From Comamonadaceae bacterium (GTDB lineage: Bacteria > Pseudomonadota > Gammaproteobacteria > Burkholderiales > Burkholderiaceae_C), in contig CANIRI010000079.1 of the NCBI GenBank assembly GCA_947469815.1, positions 1 to 8,854 on the forward strand: a stretch of 8,854 nt of DNA, written 5' to 3'. The notes beneath the pieces were generated by a model. It worked only from the letters and a program-made list of their open reading frames with translations. It made no database searches and was not told where the DNA came from. Both the position numbers and the translations under genes were made by a program. Shown here one piece after another: positions 1 through 6,022 of the stretch. Each line of letters begins with the position of its first letter. The first letter of the stretch is position 1.

Positions 1-1265
1 CCGTGCTGGACGTTGAACAGTGGACGCGGGTGGTCAACCAATTGGTACCCGCGACAGACGCCAAGGCCGCAGTCGAAAGTCCCTATCTGCCCACGGCATT
101 CAAGCTGCAGGCCAAGCAGTTGCTGTGGGGCGGGCGCCAATGGGATCGCATGGCGGCCAGCGGACGCCGCGAGGGCGCGGTGTGGCGCTTGGATGTGGAC
201 GCCGCCCAGCTCGCGGGCAAGTTGGAATTCGGCCCGGCCAACGGCAGCGCCAATGCAAGCGCCAGCGGCGGGTCGCGGCTGATCGCACGCCTGAGCCGCC
301 TGTCTTTGGAGGCGAGTACCGCCAATGATGTGCAAAACATGCTGGATGCCCCAGCAAGCAGTTTGCCGGCCTTGGACGTGGTGGTGGATGCATTGGAGAT
401 GTATGGCAAGAAGCTGGGCCGCTTGCAGGCCACGGCGGTGAACGTGGGCGCCGGGACCGGCAAGGCCGAGTGGCGGCTGCAGCAGTTGCAGCTCACCGTG
501 CCAGAGGCTACTTTCAGCGCCAGCGGGGTATGGGGCTCGGTGAGCAGCGCCAGCGCACCGGTGCCCAACAGCGGGTCGCAAGCCCAAGTCCCGGCCCGCA
601 AGCTTGGCACCGACGGCCGTCGCACCGAGCTCAATTTCAAGCTGGACATTGCGGATGCGGGTACCTTGCTGACGCGCTTTGGCATGGCCAACGTGGTGCG
701 TGCGGGCAGCGGCAAGATGGAGGGCACGGTGGGCTGGGCCGCGCCGCCTTTGAATCTGGATTACCCCAGCCTGTCGGGGCGCTTCAATATGGACATTGCC
801 AAAGGCCAGTTTCTGAGGGCCGAGCCCGGTGTGGCCAGGCTGTTGGGGGTCTTGAGTTTGCAGTCGCTGCCCCGGCGCTTGCTGCTCGATTTCCGGGACG
901 TGTTCAGCGATGGTTTTGAGTTCAGTTATGTGCGCGGCGATGTAACCACCGAGCAAGGCATTGCGCGTTCTGACAATTTGCAAATGAAAGGCGTGGCGGC
1001 AACGGTATTGATGGACGGCAGCACCGACATTGCCCGCGAAACCCAGAAGATCAAAGTGCTGGTGGTGCCCGAGCTCGACACGGGTGCTGCCACCTTGCTC
1101 ACCGCGCTGGCCAACCCGGTGGCAGGCCTGTACACCCTGGTGGCCAGCACCCTGCTGCGCCAACCCATTCAAGATGCGAGCACGCAGGAGTTGTTGGTCG
1201 AAGGCACATGGCAAGCGCCCAAGGTCAGCAAAATGGATCGCCGCACCGGCAAACCCATCCCCTGA
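1..1265 (+). CDS. yhdP: YhdP family AsmA-like protein, C-terminal part (5' truncated by window edge)
   Basis: Reading frame 3 is open from the left edge to TGA at 1263-1265, giving about 420 residues of a protein whose start lies outside the window (E. coli YhdP is about 1266 residues). The C-terminal half carries the family's conserved stretch: a region like SLSGRFNMDIAKGQFLR, then GVARLLGVLSLQSLPRRL and LDFRDVFSDGFEFSYVRGD, then the final KVLVVPELD, NPVAGL and EGTWQAPKV segments. Members of this AsmA-like clan (YhdP, TamB, YdbH) are inner-membrane-anchored periplasmic proteins that, in E. coli, support phospholipid traffic to the outer membrane. The N-terminal membrane anchor is not visible here. 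Two Ser/Ala/Gly-rich stretches (about residues 78-92 and 179-205 of the visible part) look like linker insertions. The amidase gene follows after 26 bases, so co-transcription is likely. The family assignment is confident; the exact role in this organism is inferred. Confidence 0.9.
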   Translation, partial: VLDVEQWTRVVNQLVPATDAKAAVESPYLPTAFKLQAKQLLWGGRQWDRMAASGRREGAVWRLDVDAAQLAGKLEFGPANGSANASASGGSRLIARLSRLSLEASTANDVQNMLDAPASSLPALDVVVDALEMYGKKLGRLQATAVNVGAGTGKAEWRLQQLQLTVPEATFSASGVWGSVSSASAPVPNSGSQAQVPARKLGTDGRRTELNFKLDIADAGTLLTRFGMANVVRAGSGKMEGTVGWAAPPLNLDYPSLSGRFNMDIAKGQFLRAEPGVARLLGVLSLQSLPRRLLLDFRDVFSDGFEFSYVRGDVTTEQGIARSDNLQMKGVAATVLMDGSTDIARETQKIKVLVVPELDTGAATLLTALANPVAGLYTLVASTLLRQPIQDASTQELLVEGTWQAPKVSKMDRRTGKPIP

Positions 1266-1291
1266 TTTCACAGATTCTTCAAGGATTCAGC

Positions 1292-2107
1292 ATGCAGATC
1301 GCCGCAATTCAAATGGTCTCAGGCGCGGTTCTGCAAGACAACCTGCGGGCCGCCGCTGACTTGCTCGCGCAAGCGGCGCAGCAAGGTGCGGAGTTGGCGC
1401 TTTTGCCCGAATACTTTTGTCTGATGGGGCAGCGGGATAGCGACAAGCTGGCTATTCAGGAAAGCTTCGGTGCGGGGCCGATTCAAGATTTTTTGGCTGC
1501 GCAAGCGCAAGCGCTGGGCTTGTGGATTGTGGGTGGCACCTTGCCTATTTCCACTGCGCAAGCGGATAAGGTCTACAACAGCAGTTTGGCATTTAACCCG
1601 TCTGGAAAGTGCGTGGCCCGCTACGACAAGATCCACCTTTTTCGCTTTGACAATGGCCGCGAAGCCTATGACGAGTCACGCGTGTTGGTGCCGGGCACGC
1701 AAGCGGTGGCATTCGATCTGCCCGCGCGCGATGGGCACCGCTGGCGCGTGGGTTTGAGCGTTTGTTATGACCTGCGCTTTGCGGAGCTGTACCGCGCCTA
1801 CGCGGCGCAGGGCGCAGATCTTTTGTTGGTGCCCAGCGCATTCACCTACACCACGGGTCAGGCGCATTGGGAGCTTTTGCTGCGGGCCCGCGCGGTGGAG
1901 AACCTTTGCTTTGTGGCCGCCGCAGGCCAGGGCGGCGTGCATGGCAACGGTCGCCGGACCTGGGGCCAAAGTCTGGTGGTCGATCCTTGGGGTGCGGTGC
2001 TGGCGCAGCAGGCGCAAGAACCCGGCGTGGTCATGGCAGACATGGATGCGGGACGATTGACCGCAGTTCGCACGCAGTTACCGGCTTTGCAGCACCGGGT
2101 GTTGTGA
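1292..2107 (+). CDS. Carbon-nitrogen hydrolase, Nit1/deaminated-glutathione amidase-like
   Basis: A 271-residue nitrilase-superfamily protein. The Glu-Lys-Cys triad is visible: Glu40 in LALLPEYF, Lys113 in RYDKIHLF and Cys158 in SVCYDLRF. The context YDKIHLFRFD, the FPELYR-like FAELYR, and the VPSAFTYTTGQAHWELLLRA segment are typical of the Nit1/YbeM branch. Characterised members of that branch hydrolyse deaminated glutathione, a damaged metabolite, so a cytoplasmic metabolite-repair role is likely; substrate is inferred from the family, not shown. The start at 1292 is chosen because AAGGA (1281-1285) sits 6 bases ahead, the protein then begins MQIAAIQM as homologues do, and the longer open frame from 1208 overlaps the end of yhdP. 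Its stop at 2107 lies 5 bases from the stop of the convergent minus-strand small ORF. The yhdP-amidase order is a common betaproteobacterial arrangement. Confidence 0.92.
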   Translation: MQIAAIQMVSGAVLQDNLRAAADLLAQAAQQGAELALLPEYFCLMGQRDSDKLAIQESFGAGPIQDFLAAQAQALGLWIVGGTLPISTAQADKVYNSSLAFNPSGKCVARYDKIHLFRFDNGREAYDESRVLVPGTQAVAFDLPARDGHRWRVGLSVCYDLRFAELYRAYAAQGADLLLVPSAFTYTTGQAHWELLLRARAVENLCFVAAAGQGGVHGNGRRTWGQSLVVDPWGAVLAQQAQEPGVVMADMDAGRLTAVRTQLPALQHRVL

Positions 2108-2112
2108 GCGTT

Positions 2113-2280
2113 TTATGGCTTGCGGTCCGACTGCTCCGTATCGCTCTCCGGTGGCAACTCACCGTCCTTGCGCCCTGAGAACATGGTCCACCACACGATG
2201 CCGATAAGCAGCAGTCCTGCGAGCAGCGCTTCAAGGAGTAATAAGAGCATGCGGGTTGTATCCAGGTGGGTCTGTGTCAT
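2113..2280 (-). CDS. Small single-pass membrane protein (hypothetical, 55 aa)
   Basis: A minus-strand ORF of 55 codons, from ATG at 2280-2278 to TAA at 2115-2113. It encodes a short polar N-terminus, one strongly hydrophobic segment (about residues 11-33, LLLLLEALLAGLLLIGIVWW), then FSGRK and a charged tail rich in Glu, Asp, Ser and Lys. This layout of one membrane span plus a charged cytoplasmic tail is unlikely to arise by chance and fills a gap with no other gene. I do not recognise a named family. Neither start has a convincing Shine-Dalgarno. The internal ATG at 2250-2248 would give 45 residues and reduce the overlap with mltA from 32 to 2 bases. The open frame continues upstream to 2619, but that part is antisense to mltA and looks like a shadow. 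Function unknown. Confidence 0.5.
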   Translation of the reverse strand: MTQTHLDTTRMLLLLLEALLAGLLLIGIVWWTMFSGRKDGELPPESDTEQSDRKP

Positions 2281-3424
2281 TGTAGGCAGCGTTTGGCTTT
2301 TCGGCTGCGCCGTCAAACTGAGCACCCCGCCAGCGGCCCCGCCCGGAGCGCCTGCGCCCAAACCCGTACCGATTACCGCGCCGGTTGCTGAACCTGCCGC
2401 CGCTGCGCCAGTGGCTTCTGGTAATGCGCCGGCGCCGACCATCAACCGGGCGGCCAGCCGTTGGGTGCCCGTGCCCTGGAGCGACTTGCCGGGCTGGAAT
2501 GCCGACAGTCTGGGCAGCGCCTGGAGCGCTTGGATGGCCAGCTGCCAGCGCGCGGTGTCACCGTGGGCAGGGGTCTGTGCGGATGCGCGCGGCTTAGGCG
2601 CCAGCTCGGACGCCGACAAGCGCGCCTGGATGCAGCGCCGCCTGCAGGTCTACCGGGTCGAGTCGCTGCAGGGCGAGGCCCAGGGTTTGTTGACTGCGTA
2701 TTTCGAGCCGGTGTTTGAGGCCCGCCGCAGCCGCAGCGCGGACTACCCCGTGCCGCTGTACCAGCCACCGGCCAAACTGACCAAAGGCCAGACCTGGTAC
2801 AGCCGCAAAGAGATCGACACCTTGCCGCAAGCGCAGGCCGCTTTGCAAGGCCGCGTGATCGCCTACATGGCGGACCCCTTGGATGCGCTGGCTCTGCAAA
2901 TTCAAGGCTCCGGCCGCATGGAAATCCGCCAGGCCGATGGTTCCATGCGCCAGTCGCGCCTGGCCTACGCCGCAAACAACGGCCATCCCTACCAAAGCGT
3001 GGGCACCTGGCTGATCGAACAAGGCCTGAGCAAAGACACCACGTGGCCGGGTATCAAGGCCTGGGCGGCGCGCAATCCCGCGCGCGTCAATGAGTTGCTG
3101 TGGCGCAATCCGAGGGTGATTTTTTTCCAGGAAGAAGCCGTGACCATCGAGGACCTGGGGCCACGGGGCGCGCAGGGTGTGCCCTTGACGGCGGGTCGCT
3201 CGATTGCGGTGGATCCGGCCAGCATCCCGTATGGCACGCCGGTATGGATCAGTTCCAGCGGCGCACAAACCGGCTTGCATAAATTGGCAGTGGCCCAGGA
3301 CACGGGCAGCGCCATTACCGGCGCGGTGCGGGCCGACTATTTCGTGGGTAGCGGGCAGGCTGCCGGCGATCTGGCGGGCCGCCTGAAACAGCCTTTGCAG
3401 ATGTGGGTTTTGTGGCCGCAGTAG
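2249..3424 (+). CDS. mltA: Membrane-bound lytic murein transglycosylase A (lipoprotein)
   Basis: A 391-residue MltA homologue (E. coli about 365). MltA cleaves the MurNAc-GlcNAc bond of peptidoglycan, forming 1,6-anhydromuropeptides, at the inner face of the outer membrane. Residues 1-20 form a lipoprotein signal peptide with lipobox LFGC (Cys20). Ala at +2 fits Lol-dependent outer-membrane sorting. A Pro/Ala-rich tether (about 24-65) follows. The MltA domain shows LLTAYFEPVFE, the LQIQGSGRM segment and NGHPYQSVG. The C-terminal 3D domain shows VAQDTGSAITGAVRADYFVG, with Asp351 the probable catalytic Asp by comparison with the family. The start at 2249 is supported by the signal peptide and by AAGGAG (2233-2238) 10 bases upstream; the longer frame from 2120 would bury the signal peptide. 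Its first bases overlap the divergent small membrane ORF, so its promoter should lie inside that ORF or the end of the amidase gene. Confidence 0.95.
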   Translation: MRVVSRWVCVIVGSVWLFGCAVKLSTPPAAPPGAPAPKPVPITAPVAEPAAAAPVASGNAPAPTINRAASRWVPVPWSDLPGWNADSLGSAWSAWMASCQRAVSPWAGVCADARGLGASSDADKRAWMQRRLQVYRVESLQGEAQGLLTAYFEPVFEARRSRSADYPVPLYQPPAKLTKGQTWYSRKEIDTLPQAQAALQGRVIAYMADPLDALALQIQGSGRMEIRQADGSMRQSRLAYAANNGHPYQSVGTWLIEQGLSKDTTWPGIKAWAARNPARVNELLWRNPRVIFFQEEAVTIEDLGPRGAQGVPLTAGRSIAVDPASIPYGTPVWISSSGAQTGLHKLAVAQDTGSAITGAVRADYFVGSGQAAGDLAGRLKQPLQMWVLWPQ

Positions 3425-3452
3425 ACGGCGCAGGTCCACACGCCAAACCCGC

Positions 3453-3458
3453 TAGAAT
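3453..3458 (+). promoter_or_regulatory. Candidate -10 element of the ahcY-tlyA-metF promoter
   Basis: TAGAAT in the context GCTAGAATCC matches 5 of 6 bases of the sigma-70 -10 consensus. It lies about 7 bases before the first base of the riboswitch helix P1, so transcription would begin almost exactly at the aptamer. No clear -35 hexamer is seen at 16-18 bases upstream. The placement between the mltA stop and the riboswitch is the main support. Confidence 0.45.
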
Positions 3459-3464
3459 CCGCGA

Positions 3465-3550
3465 ACGTCGAGGAGCGATGCAGTTCACGCAATGTGAATG
3501 AGGCTCGGGGTACAGAGGCCTAGCGCCTTTGCATGTTTCAACTGCGCTCA
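3465..3550 (+). ncRNA. SAH (S-adenosylhomocysteine) riboswitch aptamer
   Basis: The leader of ahcY carries the conserved SAH riboswitch core: CGAGGAGCG (3469-3477), UGC (3479-3481), AGGCUCG (3501-3507) and the 3' strand AACUGCGCUCA (3540-3550). Helix P1 is CGAG 3469-3472 with CUCG 3504-3507, extended by a U-G pair and, past one mismatch, two more pairs. The pseudoknot helix is GAGCG 3473-3477 with CGCUC 3545-3549. The variable hairpin is GUUCAC 3483-3488 with GUGAAU 3494-3499. An optional hairpin lies at 3513-3531. Aligned from memory to the Ralstonia solanacearum aptamer structure, the ligand-contacting bases (G15, C16, A29, G31, C46) are kept at 3480, 3481, 3501, 3503 and 3542. The class is known to switch genes on when SAH accumulates, which fits ahcY directly downstream. 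Confidence 0.94.
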
Positions 3551-3574
3551 CCCACTGATGTTTTGTGTGGTGAG
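3547..3574 (+). promoter_or_regulatory. Candidate expression-platform hairpin of the SAH riboswitch
   Basis: CTCACC (3547-3552) pairs perfectly with GGTGAG (3569-3574). CAC (3553-3555) pairs with GTG (3565-3567) past one bulged T, leaving a 9-base loop. The 5' arm reuses bases 3547-3549, which belong to the 3' strand of the aptamer pseudoknot, so the two structures exclude each other. What follows is TCCCTCTCCCC rather than a T-run, so it does not look like an intrinsic terminator; translation or Rho-dependent control is more likely. The pairing is seen in the sequence, the regulatory role is inferred. Confidence 0.5.
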
Positions 3575-3631
3575 TCCCTCTCCCCAGACGTGCACAGTGG
3601 TTATCAAAACTTGTTTTTTGGAGCCTCTGAC

Positions 3632-5146
3632 ATGAACGCTGTATTGAAACCCGCGAAAAAATCTTCCGCCAAACGCGCCACCAAAGCCTTGAAGCTGGTG
3701 AGCAGCACGCCCCGCCCGGCCACGCCCGATTACATCGTCGCCGACCTGACGCTGGCCGCATGGGGTCGCAAAGAGCTGGACATCGCCCAAACCGAAATGC
3801 CCGGCCTGATGGCGATCCGCGAGGAGTTTGCCCAGGCCCAGCCGCTCAAGGGCGCGCGCATCACCGGTTCCTTGCACATGACCATCCAGACCGGTGTGCT
3901 GGTCGAGACCTTGCAAGCCCTGGGCGCTGACGTGCGCTGGGCCTCCTGCAACATCTATTCGACCCAGGACCATGCTGCTGCGGCGCTGGCCGTACAAGGT
4001 ACGCCGGTGTTTGCGTACAAGGGTGAGACGCTGGACGACTACTGGGATTACACCCACCGTATTTTTGAGTTCAGCGGCAAAAAAGGCAGCGCAGCCGAAG
4101 GCCCGAACATGATTTTGGATGACGGTGGCGACGCTACCTTGTTGATGCACCTGGGCACCAAGGCCGAGAAGAACATCAAAGTGCTGGCCAACCCGCATAG
4201 CGAAGAAGAAATCTGCCTGTTCAATTCGATCAAGGCCAAGCTCAAGGTCGACCCGACCTGGTACAGCCGCCGCCTGAAAAACATCATCGGCGTAACCGAG
4301 GAAACCACCACCGGCGTGCTGCGCCTGAACGAAATGTCGGCACGCGGTGAATTGAAGTTCCGCGCCATCAATGTCAACGACTCGGTGACCAAGAGCAAGT
4401 TTGACAACCTGTACGGCTGCCGCGAATCGCTGGTTGATGCGATCAAGCGCGCCACCGACGTGATGATCGCCGGCAAGGTCGCCCTGGTTGCTGGTTACGG
4501 CGACGTGGGCAAGGGCTCGGCGCAGGCGCTGCGCGCGCTCTCGGCCCAAGTGTGGGTTACCGAGATCGATCCGATCAACGCGCTGCAAGCGGCTATGGAA
4601 GGCTACAAAGTCGTGACCATGGATTACGCCGCTGACAAGGCTGACATTTTTGTGTCCGCCACCGGCAATAAAAACGTGATCACCTACAAGCACATGGACG
4701 CGATGAAAAACGAGGCCATCGTTTGCAACATCGGCCACTTTGACAATGAGATCGACGTGGCCTCTTTGGCCAAGTGCAAATGGGATGAGATCAAACCCCA
4801 AGTTGACCACGTGACCTTCCCGGCCCGTGGCAAAAAGCCCGCCAAGCGCATCATTTTGCTGGCCAAAGGTCGCTTGGTGAACCTGGGTTGCGGCACCGGC
4901 CACCCCAGCTTTGTGATGTCGTCCAGTTTTGCCAACCAGACGATTGCGCAGATCGAGCTGTTCAGCAAGGCCAAGGACTACAAAGCCGGCAAGGTCTATG
5001 TGTTGCCTAAGCACCTGGATGAAAAAGTGGCGCGCCTGCATCTGAAGAAGGTCGGAGCCATGCTGTCCGAACTGACGGACGAGCAGGCCGCGTACATCGG
5101 CGTGAGCAAGGCCGGGCCTTACAAGGCCAACGCCTACCGCTACTAA
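3632..5146 (+). CDS. ahcY: Adenosylhomocysteinase (SAH hydrolase)
   Basis: A 504-residue SAH hydrolase, which splits S-adenosylhomocysteine reversibly to adenosine and homocysteine in the cytoplasm, relieving product inhibition of methyltransferases and feeding methionine synthesis. Conserved landmarks are GSLHMTIQT (His82 in the substrate site), the [23 protein letters not shown] segment, the NAD-binding glycine motif GYGDVGKG at 288-295, [11 protein letters not shown], and the C-terminal YRY tail that contributes to the neighbouring subunit's cofactor site. The roughly 40-residue bacterial insertion in the substrate domain is present. The start at 3632 is set by GGAG (3620-3623) 8 bases upstream and by MNAVLKP, a typical betaproteobacterial N-terminus; an in-frame ATG at 3533 lies inside the riboswitch and has no ribosome site. 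An unusual Lys/Ala/Ser-rich stretch (about residues 8-30) separates that N-terminus from the core. Expression is expected to rise with SAH through the leader riboswitch. Confidence 0.97.
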   Translation: MNAVLKPAKKSSAKRATKALKLVSSTPRPATPDYIVADLTLAAWGRKELDIAQTEMPGLMAIREEFAQAQPLKGARITGSLHMTIQTGVLVETLQALGADVRWASCNIYSTQDHAAAALAVQGTPVFAYKGETLDDYWDYTHRIFEFSGKKGSAAEGPNMILDDGGDATLLMHLGTKAEKNIKVLANPHSEEEICLFNSIKAKLKVDPTWYSRRLKNIIGVTEETTTGVLRLNEMSARGELKFRAINVNDSVTKSKFDNLYGCRESLVDAIKRATDVMIAGKVALVAGYGDVGKGSAQALRALSAQVWVTEIDPINALQAAMEGYKVVTMDYAADKADIFVSATGNKNVITYKHMDAMKNEAIVCNIGHFDNEIDVASLAKCKWDEIKPQVDHVTFPARGKKPAKRIILLAKGRLVNLGCGTGHPSFVMSSSFANQTIAQIELFSKAKDYKAGKVYVLPKHLDEKVARLHLKKVGAMLSELTDEQAAYIGVSKAGPYKANAYRY

Positions 5147-5171
5147 AGCACCGACCAGAGACCTATGAGGT

Positions 5172-5999
5172 ATGCGTATTGACCAACTGCTGGTTCGCCG
5201 GAACATGGCGAGCACGCGGTCGCAGGCGCAAAGGCTGATTGCCGACGGGGTTGAATGGTTGCAGGGCGAGGCGTGGAAGCGCATCGCCAAAAACGGTGAT
5301 GAGGTGCCCGATGCGGCGCAGATCCGGCTCTTGAACGATGCGCAGGCACGCTATGTGTCGCGCGGCGGTCTCAAGCTGGAGCATGCGCTGCAGACGGTGG
5401 CGCTGGACGTAACGGGCATGCACTGCCTGGACGTGGGCCAGTCCACCGGCGGGTTTACCGATTGCCTGTTGCAGCACGGTGCCGCGTTTGTGACCGGCGT
5501 GGATGTGGGCAGCGCCCAACTCCACCCGCAGCTGCGCACCGACCCGCGCGTGCTCTGCGTGGAGAACGTCAACGCCCGCAATCTGCAAACGGAAGACTTG
5601 CTCCAGGCCTTTGCCGCCAGCACCGGCGACGACGGCTTGTTCGAGGAAGAGCCGCCGGACGCGCATGCTGCGGATGTGCCATACGCAACCGAATATGAAC
5701 TGATCGTGGTGGATCTGTCCTTCATCTCGCAGACCCTGGTGCTGCCAGCGCTCGTACCGCTGCTCAAGCCCGGGGGCATCCTGCTCAGTCTGGTCAAGCC
5801 GCAATTCGAATTGCAGCCCGGCCAAGTGGGTAAAGGCGGCATCGTGAAGGACGCGACGCACTATGTTTTTGTCGAGCAGCGCCTGCGTGAAGCCTGCGCC
5901 GCTCTCGGCCTGACGGTCACCGCGTGGTTCGACTCGCCGCTGCAAGGCGGCGATGGCAACCATGAATTCTTTATCTGCGCCCGCAAGCCGGTCGCCTAA
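5172..5999 (+). CDS. tlyA: TlyA family rRNA 2'-O-methyltransferase / hemolysin A-like
   Basis: A 275-residue protein with an N-terminal S4 RNA-binding domain (about 1-60, MRIDQLLVRR, STRSQAQRLI) and a FtsJ-type Rossmann methyltransferase domain. The SAM motif is LDVGQSTGGFTD (86-97), with Gln90 where Ala is usual. The expected Lys-Asp-Lys-Glu tetrad can be placed at Lys68 (SRGGLKLE), Asp181 (VVDLSFIS), Lys209 (LVKPQFE) and Glu265 (NHEFFI). Characterised mycobacterial TlyA methylates cytidine 2'-OH in 16S and 23S rRNA; the 'hemolysin' name is historical. Spacing of the tetrad implies an acidic insertion of about 28 residues between 143 and 175. The start at 5172 gives the canonical N-terminus but has only a poor ribosome site (GAGG one base away, AGAG 11 bases away). 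It begins 25 bases after ahcY, and metF follows 23 bases after its stop, so an operon is likely. Confidence 0.92.
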   Translation: MRIDQLLVRRNMASTRSQAQRLIADGVEWLQGEAWKRIAKNGDEVPDAAQIRLLNDAQARYVSRGGLKLEHALQTVALDVTGMHCLDVGQSTGGFTDCLLQHGAAFVTGVDVGSAQLHPQLRTDPRVLCVENVNARNLQTEDLLQAFAASTGDDGLFEEEPPDAHAADVPYATEYELIVVDLSFISQTLVLPALVPLLKPGGILLSLVKPQFELQPGQVGKGGIVKDATHYVFVEQRLREACAALGLTVTAWFDSPLQGGDGNHEFFICARKPVA

Positions 6000-6022
6000 G
6001 CCTTGATCATGATGAGTACACC

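Noticed and set aside
1369..1704. Repeated GCAAGCG words in the amidase gene
   Set aside because: They encode recurring Ala-Gln-Ala residues with biased codons and are irregularly spaced, so they are not a repeat array.
2281..2619. Upstream extension of the small minus-strand membrane ORF to 168 codons
   Set aside because: The added part is antisense to the mltA signal-peptide and linker region and is Ala/Gly/Pro-rich in the manner of a shadow frame.
3547..3590. Intrinsic terminator in the ahcY leader
   Set aside because: The hairpin is real but is followed by TCCCTCTCCCC, not by a T-run.
3533..3631. In-frame ATG at 3533 that would extend AhcY by 33 residues
   Set aside because: It lies inside the riboswitch, has no Shine-Dalgarno, and the start at 3632 has both a good ribosome site and a conserved N-terminus.
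3548..5290. Long minus-strand open frame (580 codons) opposite ahcY
   Set aside because: It is fully antisense to a clearly identified gene and shows no recognisable protein features; long antisense frames are common at this GC content and codon bias.
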